IMG/VR virus record: IMGVR_UViG_3300044691_000286 | Location: 1-40,392 of that record | DNA from: a virus | Strand: one strand, 5' to 3' | Length of the DNA: 40,392 nt | Shown: positions 22,920 through 30,452 of the stretch, in pieces | Numbering within the stretch: position 1 is the stretch's first letter | Layout of the letters: each line of letters begins with the position of its first letter | The notes under the pieces: model-generated | Database searches by the model: none | Seen by the model: the letters and a program-made list of their open reading frames with translations, nothing else | Told to the model about the DNA's origin: nothing | Position numbers and translations under genes: made by a program

Positions 22920-24656
22920 CTATTCCATGTATGCGGTGCGGTCTACCGGTGCTTCGTCAGCGGCCTTGCCACTCAGCAGCACCAGACGGCGCGCTAGGCG
23001 AGCGATCACCATGGCCACCGCTAGGTCGACTTTGTCCTTGGAGTCACGCGTTGCCTTGCCTAGTGAATACCCCCACGGGTTCGGCCGTCGCCGCGCGTGC
23101 TTCATGTGCAGTTTCAAGTCCGGCGCACCGTCGTGCCGGAACGACTGGTCTTCGTCGATCGCCTGCACCGTCAGCATCGCCTCTTCGGTAAACTGGCGGT
23201 TGCGGTCCGCTCCGCCCGGCACCGACATCCGCATGTCGAACACCACCGCTGCGCGCGGGCTGGCCTTGATCAGCAGCGAATCGGCGAAGTCCGCGTGCCA
23301 CTGCTCGAGGCATTCGCCCCAGTACGGTGACTCGTCTTCATCATCCCGCGCCGGCGACGGGTCCACAAAGAACGCTGCAACGCTGTAGAGGGTCCGCACA
23401 TTGTGCACGGCCGCCTTGACCTCGTTGCGCGGCACCAGCCACCCCTTGCCACGATCACCGTGCGGCCGCTGCCACATCGCGATCGTCTGGATGAACCCGT
23501 CCTCTATCCGGCACGCAACCAGCGCGGTGGCGTCGATCGACTTCGAGCAGTCCAGTGCCAGCGCGACACGGTCACCGGGCAGCAGCATGTCCGAGCTCGT
23601 GCACGCGTCCACCGCCCGCGGGTCGACCCACGCCGACTCGTTCGCCGCGGTGGCGTTGAAGTAGAACCGGATCGAGTCTGCCTCCGACGTCGAGGTGTCG
23701 TCGATCTCCGCCGCGATGCGCTCGAGGTCAACCCACGGTGCGTCGTCGTACGCGGCCTTGAGCCCGTGCGTGACATCTTCCACGGTGTGCAGGCTCAAGT
23801 ACGCCGGTGCCTCGCAGCTGTCGTAGAGGATGTCCTGCCGGAGTGTCCGGCCGGCCACCTGTGCCTGCCACGCCTCGTAGGTGTCTTCGGCGACGCTGGC
23901 ACCGCCCTCTTCGTGCGCGTTGGTGTACTCGCAGATGCGGGCCTGACCGTCTGGCGACTTGGCGACGTTGCGGCGCACCACGTCCGCCATTTTCTTGCCG
24001 CCGCTGGATTCGGTCATGTGGTGCGGCTCTTCGAGCGCGATGAACGTGGCGGGATCACCCTCGGCCGATTTCACCGACGTGGTCAGGATCTGCATACGGC
24101 TGCCGGACTTGGTTGTCGAGCCGATCTTGCCGGCCTCGAACCCCATCTGCAGCTTGAGCCGCTTGGAAACCATCGCGTTGGCCACCAGGAGCACGTCCTG
24201 CGCCTGGCCCTCGCTGTTGGCCGCGATCTGCACCAGGGCGACCCGGTGGTTACGGCCGATCGGGTTGCCTCGCTCGTCGAAGTGATCGAAGAGCACCGGG
24301 CCCATCATCTCGGTCAGCAGCATGGCCGCGGCGAACGGCGACTTGCCATTGCCCTTGGACCTGCGCATGACCGCACGGCGGTACACCCACCGTTGTGCAG
24401 GGCTCAAGGCATAGAACATCACCAGGAACCGCTTCTGCTTCGGCGTGTAGCGCCACGGCTGACCCGTCAGGTGGTGCACCAGCCACTGCTCGCCCCACAC
24501 GATGACATCGAAACCCAGCGTCGGCGGCAGATCGTCCAATGTGGACGGCCACGGCAGCGACCGCCAGGCTCCGCAGGTCTCGTCGCGGTAGTAGCCCTCA
24601 GGTGGTTCGACCTCGTAGAAGCGGGGGTCGTCGATCTTGTCCAGTACGGCGGTCAT
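22920..24656 (-). CDS. terL: Terminase large subunit
   Basis: 578 aa from the ATG at 24656 (GAAGGGG upstream, inside a small hairpin). ATPase half: MRRSKGNGKSPFAAA (Walker A, about residue 100) and FIALEEPHH (Walker B with catalytic Glu), with the coupling motif ILTTS nearby. Nuclease half: VALALDCSKSIDATALVACR (first metal Asp), FFVDPSPARDD and DLAVAMVIARLARR at the end (last acidic motif). This is a full-length enzyme, with no intein or split. It pumps DNA into the procapsid and cuts it with the small subunit encoded just upstream. Confidence 0.92.
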   Translation of the reverse strand: MTAVLDKIDDPRFYEVEPPEGYYRDETCGAWRSLPWPSTLDDLPPTLGFDVIVWGEQWLVHHLTGQPWRYTPKQKRFLVMFYALSPAQRWVYRRAVMRRSKGNGKSPFAAAMLLTEMMGPVLFDHFDERGNPIGRNHRVALVQIAANSEGQAQDVLLVANAMVSKRLKLQMGFEAGKIGSTTKSGSRMQILTTSVKSAEGDPATFIALEEPHHMTESSGGKKMADVVRRNVAKSPDGQARICEYTNAHEEGGASVAEDTYEAWQAQVAGRTLRQDILYDSCEAPAYLSLHTVEDVTHGLKAAYDDAPWVDLERIAAEIDDTSTSEADSIRFYFNATAANESAWVDPRAVDACTSSDMLLPGDRVALALDCSKSIDATALVACRIEDGFIQTIAMWQRPHGDRGKGWLVPRNEVKAAVHNVRTLYSVAAFFVDPSPARDDEDESPYWGECLEQWHADFADSLLIKASPRAAVVFDMRMSVPGGADRNRQFTEEAMLTVQAIDEDQSFRHDGAPDLKLHMKHARRRPNPWGYSLGKATRDSKDKVDLAVAMVIARLARRLVLLSGKAADEAPVDRTAYME

Positions 24657-24661
24657 AGCGG

Positions 24662-24700
24662 CCCCTTCGAGGGGTAACCCGCCGTGCACGACACGGCGGG
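24662..24700 (-). promoter_or_regulatory. Double hairpin upstream of terL
   Basis: Perfect 9-bp stem CCCGCCGTG/CACGGCGGG with 5-nt loop CACGA (24678-24700), followed toward terL by CCCC-TTCGA-GGGG (24662-24674), which contains the terL ribosome-binding site. A near copy of the large hairpin precedes the small-subunit gene (25464-25486). Confidence 0.7.
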
Positions 24701-24704
24701 GCGG

Positions 24705-24899
24705 TCACTTCGGAGCGTGCAGGCGCTCCGGCGCGCGCTGAGGATGGTCAACCCCGGGGCACGCGGTGCCGCGGTACTGATGCATCCTCACCGTACGGTC
24801 GTTTTTGAGCGCTCGTTCCCTGCCGCACCCACGGCAGACGCCACGGACGGCCTTCACAGCCCGAGCCGCCGTAGTCGCCGGCATTCCCGGCACCACCAA
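24705..24899 (-). CDS. Small zinc-finger-like protein
   Basis: 64 codons from a TTG at 24899; GTG 24896 or ATG 24884 are equally possible starts. The core reads CRGCGRERAL ... MHQYRGTACPG: a CxxC pair, then His and Cys, the layout of small actinophage zinc-finger proteins that usually read C-x-x-C ... H-x-x-x-x-x-x-C-x-G. It lies between the two terminase genes in the same direction. Role unknown; it could assist terminase or bind nucleic acid. Confidence 0.55.
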   Translation of the reverse strand: MVVPGMPATTAARAVKAVRGVCRGCGRERALKNDRTVRMHQYRGTACPGVDHPQRAPERLHAPK

Positions 24900-24930
24900 C
24901 GGTGGTAGGTGGCCAGCAGCCGCCAGGCGG

Positions 24931-25416
24931 TCACAGGCCGGCCGCTTTCGCCCGATCGATCGGCGCCACGATGGCGATTTCCGGCAGCTCGGACTTCCGC
25001 TGCACCTCGATCTTGAGGCGACGGCGGGCCGATTCCTGCAGCAGCATCGAATCGATCATGCTGTTCACTTCGGACGCTTTCATGGCCGTCCAGCCCTTGC
25101 CGTCGGCGATGCCTCGAATGAAATCGTCGATCACCACGAGCTTGAGAATGCACGCTGTCCAGTCCGCGGCAGTGAATACCTCCGTGTAGCCGGATACCGC
25201 CATGGCTGCCCAGATGTTCTTGGTCATCGCCAGCGGCGGCCGCACCCCTGGCGGGAACTTCAGCGGGGGTTGGACGCAACTTTCTGCATCGACCTCCGGC
25301 TTGGTGACGCCGGCGGCGGCAACAGCTGCAGCAGCTGAAGTCTGCGGCCTGCCTAGCTTGAGGTCAGACCGTTTGCGGTTATGGCCTCCGTTGTTTCCGC
25401 CCGGAACACTTACCAT
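24931..25416 (-). CDS. terS: Terminase small subunit
   Basis: 161 aa, ATG with GAAAGG 8 bases upstream. It lies upstream of terL as the first gene of the packaging/structural series. A basic/Gly-rich N-terminus (GGNNGGHNRKRSDLKLGRPQ) is followed by KFPPGVRPPLAMTKNIWAAMA, AADWTACILKLVVIDDFIRG and KASEVNSMIDSMLLQESARRR, then a tail ELPEIAIVAPIDRAKAAGL. This is the pattern of actinophage small terminases with a central helical oligomerisation domain. It would recognise the packaging site, a good candidate for which lies just upstream (25580-25680). Confidence 0.72.
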   Translation of the reverse strand: MVSVPGGNNGGHNRKRSDLKLGRPQTSAAAAVAAAGVTKPEVDAESCVQPPLKFPPGVRPPLAMTKNIWAAMAVSGYTEVFTAADWTACILKLVVIDDFIRGIADGKGWTAMKASEVNSMIDSMLLQESARRRLKIEVQRKSELPEIAIVAPIDRAKAAGL

Positions 25417-25442
25417 TTGTCAAGCCTTTCGACATCACGTTC

Positions 25443-25486
25443 CCTACGCGGTAGGGGCGTGACCCGCCGTGCACGACACAGCGGGG
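25443..25486 (-). promoter_or_regulatory. Double hairpin upstream of terS
   Basis: CCCGCCGTG-CACGA-CACAGCGGG (25464-25486, one mismatch) and CCCTAC-GCG-GTAGGG (25443-25457). The larger hairpin shares its loop and almost all of its stem with the one upstream of terL. Neither has a U-tract. Confidence 0.65.
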
Positions 25487-25581
25487 CGAATCGGACATTG
25501 GGGATGAAAGCTGCTGATTCCACCTGGTGAGCACGCTGGCTGCCACTAAACCACCGACCAGGTGTCTTGCCCCGCCCGGGG

Positions 25582-25610
25582 GGAGTACCCCCGTAGGGCC
25601 AGAATGTCAA
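25582..25610 (-). promoter_or_regulatory. Candidate promoter for packaging/structural genes
   Basis: On the minus strand TTGACA (25610-25605), 17-bp spacer, TACTCC (25587-25582), the last a weak fit to TANNNT. TTGACATTCTGGCC resembles the shared operator TTGACAGTTNTGGAC with one base missing. It lies 166 bases upstream of terS, in the only AT-rich gap of the leftward unit. Confidence 0.4.
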
Positions 25611-25622
25611 TAGAAATCAAGA

Positions 25623-25676
25623 AAACTTTTGATAAACTTTTGATAACTTCATGATCACTTAGGCATGAGCTGCCTA
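25623..25676. repeat. AT-rich 11-bp tandem repeats and hairpin upstream of terS
   Basis: AAACTTTTGAT twice in tandem (25623-25633, 25634-25644) and a related third unit AACTTCATGAT (25645-25655), then the inverted repeat TAGGCA-TGAGC-TGCCTA (25660-25676). This stretch is strikingly AT-rich against its surroundings. Together with the promoter-like site and hairpins it fills the 268-bp gap between the HNH gene and terS; I see no gene there. Confidence 0.75.
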
Positions 25677-25684
25677 GCACACCC

Positions 25685-25999
25685 TTAGGCCTGCCGTAGT
25701 CCGGGGTGCGGGCGGGTAGGCCGTAGCCTGCGTGCACCTGCACCACGGGCGGCAACGCCTTCGGCTGCACTCTTTGCTCGATGATGTGAATCACAAATGC
25801 GACACGCGTTGTCCACTGTGTCCTGTCCACCTGCCATGACGGGCGTGATGTGGTCGGTGTCGCGAGCGGGTACGTTGCACCTGACTCCGTTATCCACGAC
25901 CTCACATCGTCCGCCCGATCGTTGCGCCACGATGGCCATCACGTGATGCCATTGTCTACTGTGGACACGACGGACGTTGCGCTGCCAGCCCACGCTCAT
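25685..25999 (-). CDS. HNH endonuclease
   Basis: 104 aa, ATG overlapping the stop of the small gene upstream (ATGA). The HNH core is clear: RCEVVDNGVRCNVPARDTDHI (first Cys ligands and catalytic DHI), then DTVDNACRICDSHHRAKSAAE, giving N, CxxC and final HH/K. HNH proteins beside terminase genes are common in siphoviruses and can be needed for packaging-site cleavage. After the core comes a basic tail (AARGAGARRLRPTRPHPGLR). Confidence 0.85.
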   Translation of the reverse strand: MSVGWQRNVRRVHSRQWHHVMAIVAQRSGGRCEVVDNGVRCNVPARDTDHITPVMAGGQDTVDNACRICDSHHRAKSAAEGVAARGAGARRLRPTRPHPGLRQA

Positions 26000-26097
26000 G
26001 CCGGGTGGCCCTCATGTTTGCCAGGCCATGTACCTAGCACTTCGTGGTAGAACCACCGCCACAACTGCGGTGACCGCAGTTCTAATTCGCTTGTCAC
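25996..26097 (-). CDS. Very small protein upstream of HNH gene
   Basis: 33 aa, GTG at 26097 with GGGAGG 7 bases upstream; its TGA overlaps the HNH ATG (ATGA). The peptide is SELELRSPQLWRWFYHEVLG then TWPGKHEGHPA, an aromatic-rich helix with a polar end. An 8-bp inverted repeat (AACTGCGG-TGA-CCGCAGTT) lies in its codons. The strong start signal and overlap support a real gene; function unknown. Confidence 0.6.
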   Translation of the reverse strand: MTSELELRSPQLWRWFYHEVLGTWPGKHEGHPA

Positions 26098-26290
26098 GAG
26101 TGTGCCTCCCACTGTGCGCTCAGCGGCGCTGCGTTGCCGGTGTCCGATGACTGCTCGGTGATCCGGCGATGTGCGTGGTTTATGAGGGTGGTCGTGACCC
26201 TGCGGTGCGGGTGCGGCGCTACCCGCCCATGCGAAACGGATAGCGCTGCCCCTGAATCGTCACACTACGGGCAGTTACCGTGATCGTCCA
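26098..26290 (-). other. Gap with a possible degenerate small gene
   Basis: On the minus strand a GTG-led frame reads TIQGQRYPFRMGG then stops; one frame over, an open stretch without a start codon reads RVTTTLINHAHRRITEQSSD ... QWEAHS and ends in a TGA overlapping the GTG at 26097. Joined, they would make one small protein, so this may be a frameshifted gene or sequence error. I cannot support a functional gene. Confidence 0.3.
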
Positions 26291-26815
26291 CTAGCCCCCG
26301 TCCGCCAGTCTCAGCACATCCGCCAAGCGATATCGCCCGTTGATCCCCGACAGCCGTCCGCGTGCCGCCCATTGCCGGATGCGGGTCGCCTTGATCGGCT
26401 TCCCGTAGCGCGACACGGACCGTTCGACTTCGGCTGCCGTGAGCCACGTCGTGAGCGCGGTATTGGACGCAACGAACCGAGCGGTGACCACATCGTGCTC
26501 AGTGCCGCACCGCGGACACCAAACTCGGTCGTGGTCATCGTGGGCCGTGAGGTACAGCCCGCACTTCGCGCACTCACCGGCTGCCATCGGATGACGGCCG
26601 TCCACCACCCGCTCGGCTTGCTCGAGCAGAACGCTGTTGAACGGGTCCGCCGCGAGCGCGCGGTGCAGCTCGAGCGCGTCGAGGTTGATGGGCACTTTGC
26701 TGCCGTACGCCGGCGGGCCGATCGGTCCGTTGCCCGTTGACGATCGCTTTTCGACTACTGACCGTAACAACGGCAGTAGCTCTTCAGCGCTCATGTGCGC
26801 TCGCATATCCGTCAC
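26291..26815 (-). CDS. Zinc-ribbon and helix-turn-helix protein
   Basis: 174 aa, GTG overlapping the upstream stop (GTGA). The N-terminal helices (SAEELLPLLRSVVEKRS, LDALELHRALAADPFNSVLLEQA) are followed by a zinc ribbon, CAKCGLYLTAHDDHDRVWCPRCG (CxxC...CxxC), and a C-terminal MerR/excisionase-like HTH: TTWLTAAEVERSVSRYG, IKATRIRQWAARGRLSG, INGRYRLADVLRLAD. I recall this combination from other actinophages as a hypothetical protein. It is likely to bind DNA. It lies between the resolvase-like gene and the packaging genes, so it could control the switch to late expression; that is inference. Confidence 0.7.
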   Translation of the reverse strand: MTDMRAHMSAEELLPLLRSVVEKRSSTGNGPIGPPAYGSKVPINLDALELHRALAADPFNSVLLEQAERVVDGRHPMAAGECAKCGLYLTAHDDHDRVWCPRCGTEHDVVTARFVASNTALTTWLTAAEVERSVSRYGKPIKATRIRQWAARGRLSGINGRYRLADVLRLADGG

Positions 26816-27333
26816 GATGCGTCACCGAAGGGGTTGACCGGGTCGCCGTAGCCCGCGGCATGGAGCAATGGCACGAGGTCGGCGACCCGCATCCGCACCA
26901 GCGGCCATCCAGGTGACCGATCGGCCGGCCACTTCCAGTTGGCGACAAGCGATCGCAGGTCGTCGAGCTGTGCCCACGCCCACCACGAGGCGACCGGGTT
27001 TCCGGGGTTCCGCTCGATCAAGAACCCGAAGTCGGCCGTCACACTGGCCCTCATCGTGTTGACAGCGATGGCCATTGTGACCGCCTCACTGTGCCGGAGA
27101 GGCACTTTCCGGCTCTTCACGTCCCACACCAAGCCAGGGGTCCCCGCGATGTCTCCTGGGTCATCTGAGACGGTTTTTGCCGTGCGGAAGCCGGTCACCA
27201 CCGCTCGTTTCGCTTCTGGCCACCCGCTGACCTGCAGGAATAGCGCAAATTGCCGCTCGTAGCCCTTGCCACGCTGGTTGCTCGACCGGCCGATCGCCGA
27301 CCGATCGACGTCCACGGCGATCCGCGCGGCCAT
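26812..27333 (-). CDS. Holliday junction resolvase-like PD-(D/E)XK nuclease
   Basis: 173 aa from the ATG at 27333 (ATGA overlap with the upstream gene). The set NQRGKGYERQFALFLQ (Glu), DDPGDIAGTPGLVWDVKSRK (Asp, then D-V-K) is the E...GD...(D/E)xK arrangement of Hjc/VRR-type nucleases. The C-terminal part is SWWAWAQLDDLRSL and RMRVADLVPLLHAAGYGDP. A resolvase would clear branched DNA before packaging. No RuvC- or endonuclease VII-like gene is seen in the window, which leaves this one as the best candidate. Confidence 0.65.
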   Translation of the reverse strand: MAARIAVDVDRSAIGRSSNQRGKGYERQFALFLQVSGWPEAKRAVVTGFRTAKTVSDDPGDIAGTPGLVWDVKSRKVPLRHSEAVTMAIAVNTMRASVTADFGFLIERNPGNPVASWWAWAQLDDLRSLVANWKWPADRSPGWPLVRMRVADLVPLLHAAGYGDPVNPFGDAS

Positions 27334-27557
27334 CACAGGCCACCTTCGACAGCAACCACGGCAGCCGTCATCCGGATGTCGAACGTCCACGCGTCGGCCC
27401 GGTCGCGGACCAGCCGTCCGGCGGGGGTCACCACCCAGACACCGGCGGCCGCTTCCGGGTCGTCCGGAAGGTCCCACGCCACGACGGTGGCAATGGCGGG
27501 CTCCGGCGACACCTCGACGGTCATCGCCACGATGAACCTGGACTCGTTGATGATCAT
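27333..27557 (-). CDS. Small hypothetical protein
   Basis: 74 aa, ATG with GAGAGG 8 bases upstream. Beta-rich: NESRFIVAMTVEVSPEPAIA, TVVAWDLPDDPEAAAGVWVV, PAGRLVRDRADAWTFDIRM. No family recognised. It ends in an ATGA overlap with the resolvase-like gene, so the two are probably co-translated. Confidence 0.7.
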   Translation of the reverse strand: MIINESRFIVAMTVEVSPEPAIATVVAWDLPDDPEAAAGVWVVTPAGRLVRDRADAWTFDIRMTAAVVAVEGGL

Positions 27558-27614
27558 TTTCTAGCCTCTCGCTGTCGGTCAAAAAGCAGAACGATCGTTC
27601 TTCGTCCGCAATCC

Positions 27615-27839
27615 GTCGTCCCTATACGTCTGGACGACGGGACGACGAACACCTCTCCGGGGGATCGGTAGACCTCCCCCCGGATGAGATTGTGTGTTGT
27701 CGTCCGTCATCGTCCATGATCTTGGGACGACGCTCCCACCTGGTGATTCTCGTCGTCCAGAGCATCCGTCGTCCGTGATCTTGGGACGATGAAACGGACA
27801 TGTCGGATATGCCCCGTTTTGTCGTCGTCCCAAGATCAT
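27615..27839. other. Repeat-rich intergenic region, candidate replication origin
   Basis: Holds CGTCCRTGATCTTGGGACGA twice in direct orientation (27711-27730, 27770-27789), an inverted partial copy (27825-27839), and a 7-bp dyad GTCGTCC...GGACGAC (27616-27639). Further CGTCC/GGACG words are scattered between. A fourth copy, also inverted, is inside the primase gene (29119-29140). The region directly follows the primase-helicase stop. A minus-strand open frame over it has no ribosome-binding site. Confidence 0.5.
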
Positions 27840-30092
27840 TTAGACCGACCCCGACAAACCGGACATTTTTTCTTCGAGGCCCGGACTTTCGAGCGCTTCC
27901 CGTTGCCCATCGACGGTCAGCGAGTAGGCGTAGATCTTGGACGCACCGGCCTTCTTGCCGGTGTCGTTCTGCTCGACCATTCCGTCCACGATGAGTTGCT
28001 TGAGCGCGTCCCGGTAGCCCGTAGCGCGACGCCCCTTGTTCGACGCCCCGACGATCTCCAGAAGCGGCCCGATCTGAATTGGCGTGTTCCGGTCCCCCTC
28101 AGCCTTGGCGAGCGCCGACAGGACACGCTCACGCGCCCGGTAGAGCGGGTCGGTGCCTGATGACGGCGCCTCCCCGATCGCCTCTGCAGCAGTCACCTCG
28201 TAGTGCAGGGGGGCCGCCGGCTTGCCCGCATCACCGGACCACACCGTCCTGGTGACCTGGTAGACGCCGCTGGTCTGCCCCCGCAACTCGATCTCGAGGT
28301 CAGCCGACGTCCGGCCTGTCTTGTCCTGCGCGTACGCCGCGGCGGCCGTGTAGCGCTTAACCCCGACGTTGATAAGCACGCGGCCCCATTCCTGCAGGCC
28401 GGCGCCCGACCAGCGGGAGAACCCCTTCCCGTCGCCGGACTTGTTCCAGTGGGTGGTAATGAGCAGGGCTGCACCCAGCTCGCCGGCGACGCCCTGCAGG
28501 TTGCGGAGCACCATCCCGACCCGGGACAGCGTCTTGCCGTCGGCCTCGTCACCGGCGGACAGATACCAGGGGTCGATAATCAGCAGGTCAGGCTCGAAAT
28601 CCTTGAGGTCGTCGTACAGCCGGGACACGGCTATCGGATCGCTCATGATCGAGCTACCGTTCTGCACCCGGATTCGGGTCATGCGCTCCGGCGTGAGCTC
28701 GACGCCCTTGGATTCGGCGACAGCCTTGAGCCGGGCCACGAACTCGCCCATGTCGCCCTCGTTGTGCATGATGGCGACCTTTCCGCTGGTCACAGGGATG
28801 ACGCCCATAAACGGCACGTCGGCCGCGATGGACACCGCCAGGTCCATGACCAGCCACGTCTTCCCTGCCTTGTACTCGGCGCCGAGTGCGCCGTAGCTGC
28901 CGCGGTACAGCCACCGGTCCACCAGAAACTCTCGTGGCGCGGTGGCGGCCTTGAGTACGACGTCCGCGACTGGCTCGAACCCCTTGGCTTCGATCCGTGC
29001 GGCGTAGGGGAACCGTTCCGCCGTCCACTGACGCTGTACTTCCTGCTCGATCCGAAGATCATTTATCCGCTTCGCCACCCACGGATGATTCAGCAGGTCG
29101 GAGCGTCGTCCGTCCGGGGTCCCAAGATCATCCGGACGACGGATGTCACCGGTAAAATCCGGCGGCACCAGGTCGGCAGGGTTGCTCGCGACGATGGGCG
29201 CAGTGAACGGCTGCCGCATGCCCCGCTCGATGCCGGAACTGCCGATCGTCTGCCGGTCGTTCCGGTCCGGCGCGTCCATGACGGTGCTGGCGGTCATCCT
29301 GCCCTCGATGTAGGCCTGGGCCGCGTCCACGCTGAAGTCACCGTCCTCCCCCGCGGCCTCGGCGGTGGCGAACAGCCGTCCAACCCAGAAGCAATAGTCG
29401 TTCAACGCGATGTTGAACCCGCCGGACACCGACGCCTCGAGCACCGCGAAGGACTGTTCGGCTCGCTGTCGGCACTGCTCGATCTCACTCCCGGTGACCG
29501 GAGCGAAGGCGACCGGGTTTAGGTTGGCGGCGCGCTGCTGCTTACGCTGCGTGTTCTCCACGACGAGCTCGCGCAGGACGGCCGACGGCACGAGCGGTAG
29601 GTCGACCGGGCTGGACCACGGCGCGCTCCGGACGTAGGTGCCCCCGCCGGCCACCGCACTGCCAGGTCCAAACACCAGCCCGCCGTCGCCCCGGATGTCC
29701 ACCCCGAGCACCCCCAGCCCGGCTGTGGTCCACCCCGCGGCCGCGTCGGTGCGGAAATAGTGGTGCACGCCGCCGGCCTGGGTGGTGACCTGCAGAGGGC
29801 TGGTAGGCAGGCCGCGGGCTGCCCATAGTTCGACGCCGTTCGGGCCGCCTACGTGGTTGTCGAGGTCGACCCCCACGACTCCGGACTTCCCGCAATCGAT
29901 CCCGTACGCGCCCGTACCGGCGATGGCCTCGAGCTCGGCGGGGTCCAGCGTGCTGGCAGCAGCCCATGACGACGGGAACGTGACCAGTTTTTTACCATCC
30001 GGCTGCCGGGCGATCGAGGCCCGGAAGACGTAGTAGCCGAGCTGCTGAGCGGCACGCGCCTCAACGACGGCTGGAGGCTCGAGCTCCGTCAC
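27840..30092 (-). CDS. Bifunctional primase-polymerase / RepA-like helicase
   Basis: 750 aa from the GTG at 30092, overlapping the HTH gene's TGA (GTGA). Prim-pol domain in residues 1-200: GAYGIDCGKSGVVGVDLDNH with the metal-binding D-x-D at about 76-78, and GGVHHYFRT at about 108-115 (catalytic His). A linker follows, then a RecA-fold ATPase from about 390: YGALGAEYKAGKTWLVMDLA (Walker A), LLIIDPWYLSAGDE (Walker B), AALLITTHWNKSGDGKG. The C-terminus (DALKQLIVDGMVEQNDTGKK) resembles a winged helix. This fused architecture drives plasmid-type and phage replication without host primase. It is probably the initiator acting at the repeats just beyond its stop codon and within it (29119-29140). 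Confidence 0.85.
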   Translation of the reverse strand: MTELEPPAVVEARAAQQLGYYVFRASIARQPDGKKLVTFPSSWAAASTLDPAELEAIAGTGAYGIDCGKSGVVGVDLDNHVGGPNGVELWAARGLPTSPLQVTTQAGGVHHYFRTDAAAGWTTAGLGVLGVDIRGDGGLVFGPGSAVAGGGTYVRSAPWSSPVDLPLVPSAVLRELVVENTQRKQQRAANLNPVAFAPVTGSEIEQCRQRAEQSFAVLEASVSGGFNIALNDYCFWVGRLFATAEAAGEDGDFSVDAAQAYIEGRMTASTVMDAPDRNDRQTIGSSGIERGMRQPFTAPIVASNPADLVPPDFTGDIRRPDDLGTPDGRRSDLLNHPWVAKRINDLRIEQEVQRQWTAERFPYAARIEAKGFEPVADVVLKAATAPREFLVDRWLYRGSYGALGAEYKAGKTWLVMDLAVSIAADVPFMGVIPVTSGKVAIMHNEGDMGEFVARLKAVAESKGVELTPERMTRIRVQNGSSIMSDPIAVSRLYDDLKDFEPDLLIIDPWYLSAGDEADGKTLSRVGMVLRNLQGVAGELGAALLITTHWNKSGDGKGFSRWSGAGLQEWGRVLINVGVKRYTAAAAYAQDKTGRTSADLEIELRGQTSGVYQVTRTVWSGDAGKPAAPLHYEVTAAEAIGEAPSSGTDPLYRARERVLSALAKAEGDRNTPIQIGPLLEIVGASNKGRRATGYRDALKQLIVDGMVEQNDTGKKAGASKIYAYSLTVDGQREALESPGLEEKMSGLSGSV

Positions 30093-30310
30093 GCGGCACC
30101 GTCGGCCCGGACGAAAGCGTCCAGCTCGGCGACCAGAAAGTAGGGGCGGCCGCGCGGCACCAGCCGGTGCTTGGTGATCCGGCCGTCCATGACGTACCGG
30201 TCGAACGTCCGTGGGGCGATACGGAGGTATGCTGCTGCTTCCGCCCTCGAAAGCCCCGCCACGCCCGCAGGCTGGACGCGGGCACGCGAAGGTTGTGGTG
30301 TGTCGGTCAT
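30089..30310 (-). CDS. Excisionase-like helix-turn-helix protein
   Basis: 73 aa. The core VAGLSRAEAAAYLRIAPRTF ... RYVMDGRITKHRLVPRGRPY ... LVAELDAFV is the MerR/Xis-type winged helix (helix 'A-A-x-Y-L', turn, recognition helix, 'R-G-R-x-x-x' wing). No ribosome-binding site precedes the ATG, but TACCCT ends 7 bases before it on the minus strand, so a leaderless mRNA is likely. It is the first gene of the leftward unit and may repress or trigger the divergent promoters in 30311-30452. With no integrase in the window, a role as excisionase is unlikely. Confidence 0.8.
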   Translation of the reverse strand: MTDTPQPSRARVQPAGVAGLSRAEAAAYLRIAPRTFDRYVMDGRITKHRLVPRGRPYFLVAELDAFVRADGAA

Positions 30311-30346
30311 GAGCGGAAGGGTACGCGTAAACAGGACCCGCGGCTA

Positions 30347-30400
30347 GCCAAGCGTCGCCAAGCGTCGCCATTGACAGCCATGCGTCGCCACGTGTACCGT
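30347..30400 (+). promoter_or_regulatory. Divergent control region: 10-bp periodic GCCA repeats and promoter
   Basis: Five consecutive 10-bp units start with GCCA (30347, 30357, 30367, 30377, 30387); three read GCCAAGCGTC or GCCATGCGTC. The third unit contains TTGACA (30371-30376), followed after 18 bp by TACCGT (30395-30400), a promoter for the rightward genes with a start near 30407. The helically phased repeats look like an operator array for a cooperative binder. Confidence 0.65.
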
Positions 30401-30452
30401 CGCCGATGCCGTCATCCGTCCACACACACACACACCCCCGAGGAGCCCACCA

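Noticed and set aside
23403-24677. 424-codon plus-strand open frame opposite terL
   Set aside because: Shadow frame; the minus strand carries intact Walker and nuclease motifs.
26073-26091. 8-bp palindrome AACTGCGG-TGA-CCGCAGTT as an operator
   Set aside because: Lies within a likely coding frame and has no nearby promoter; kept only as a note on the small gene.
27579-27839. Minus-strand 86-codon gene over the origin candidate
   Set aside because: Its ATG lies inside an inverted repeat copy, there is no ribosome-binding site, and the DNA repeats explain the sequence better. A shorter 43-aa start at 27710 also lacks a site.
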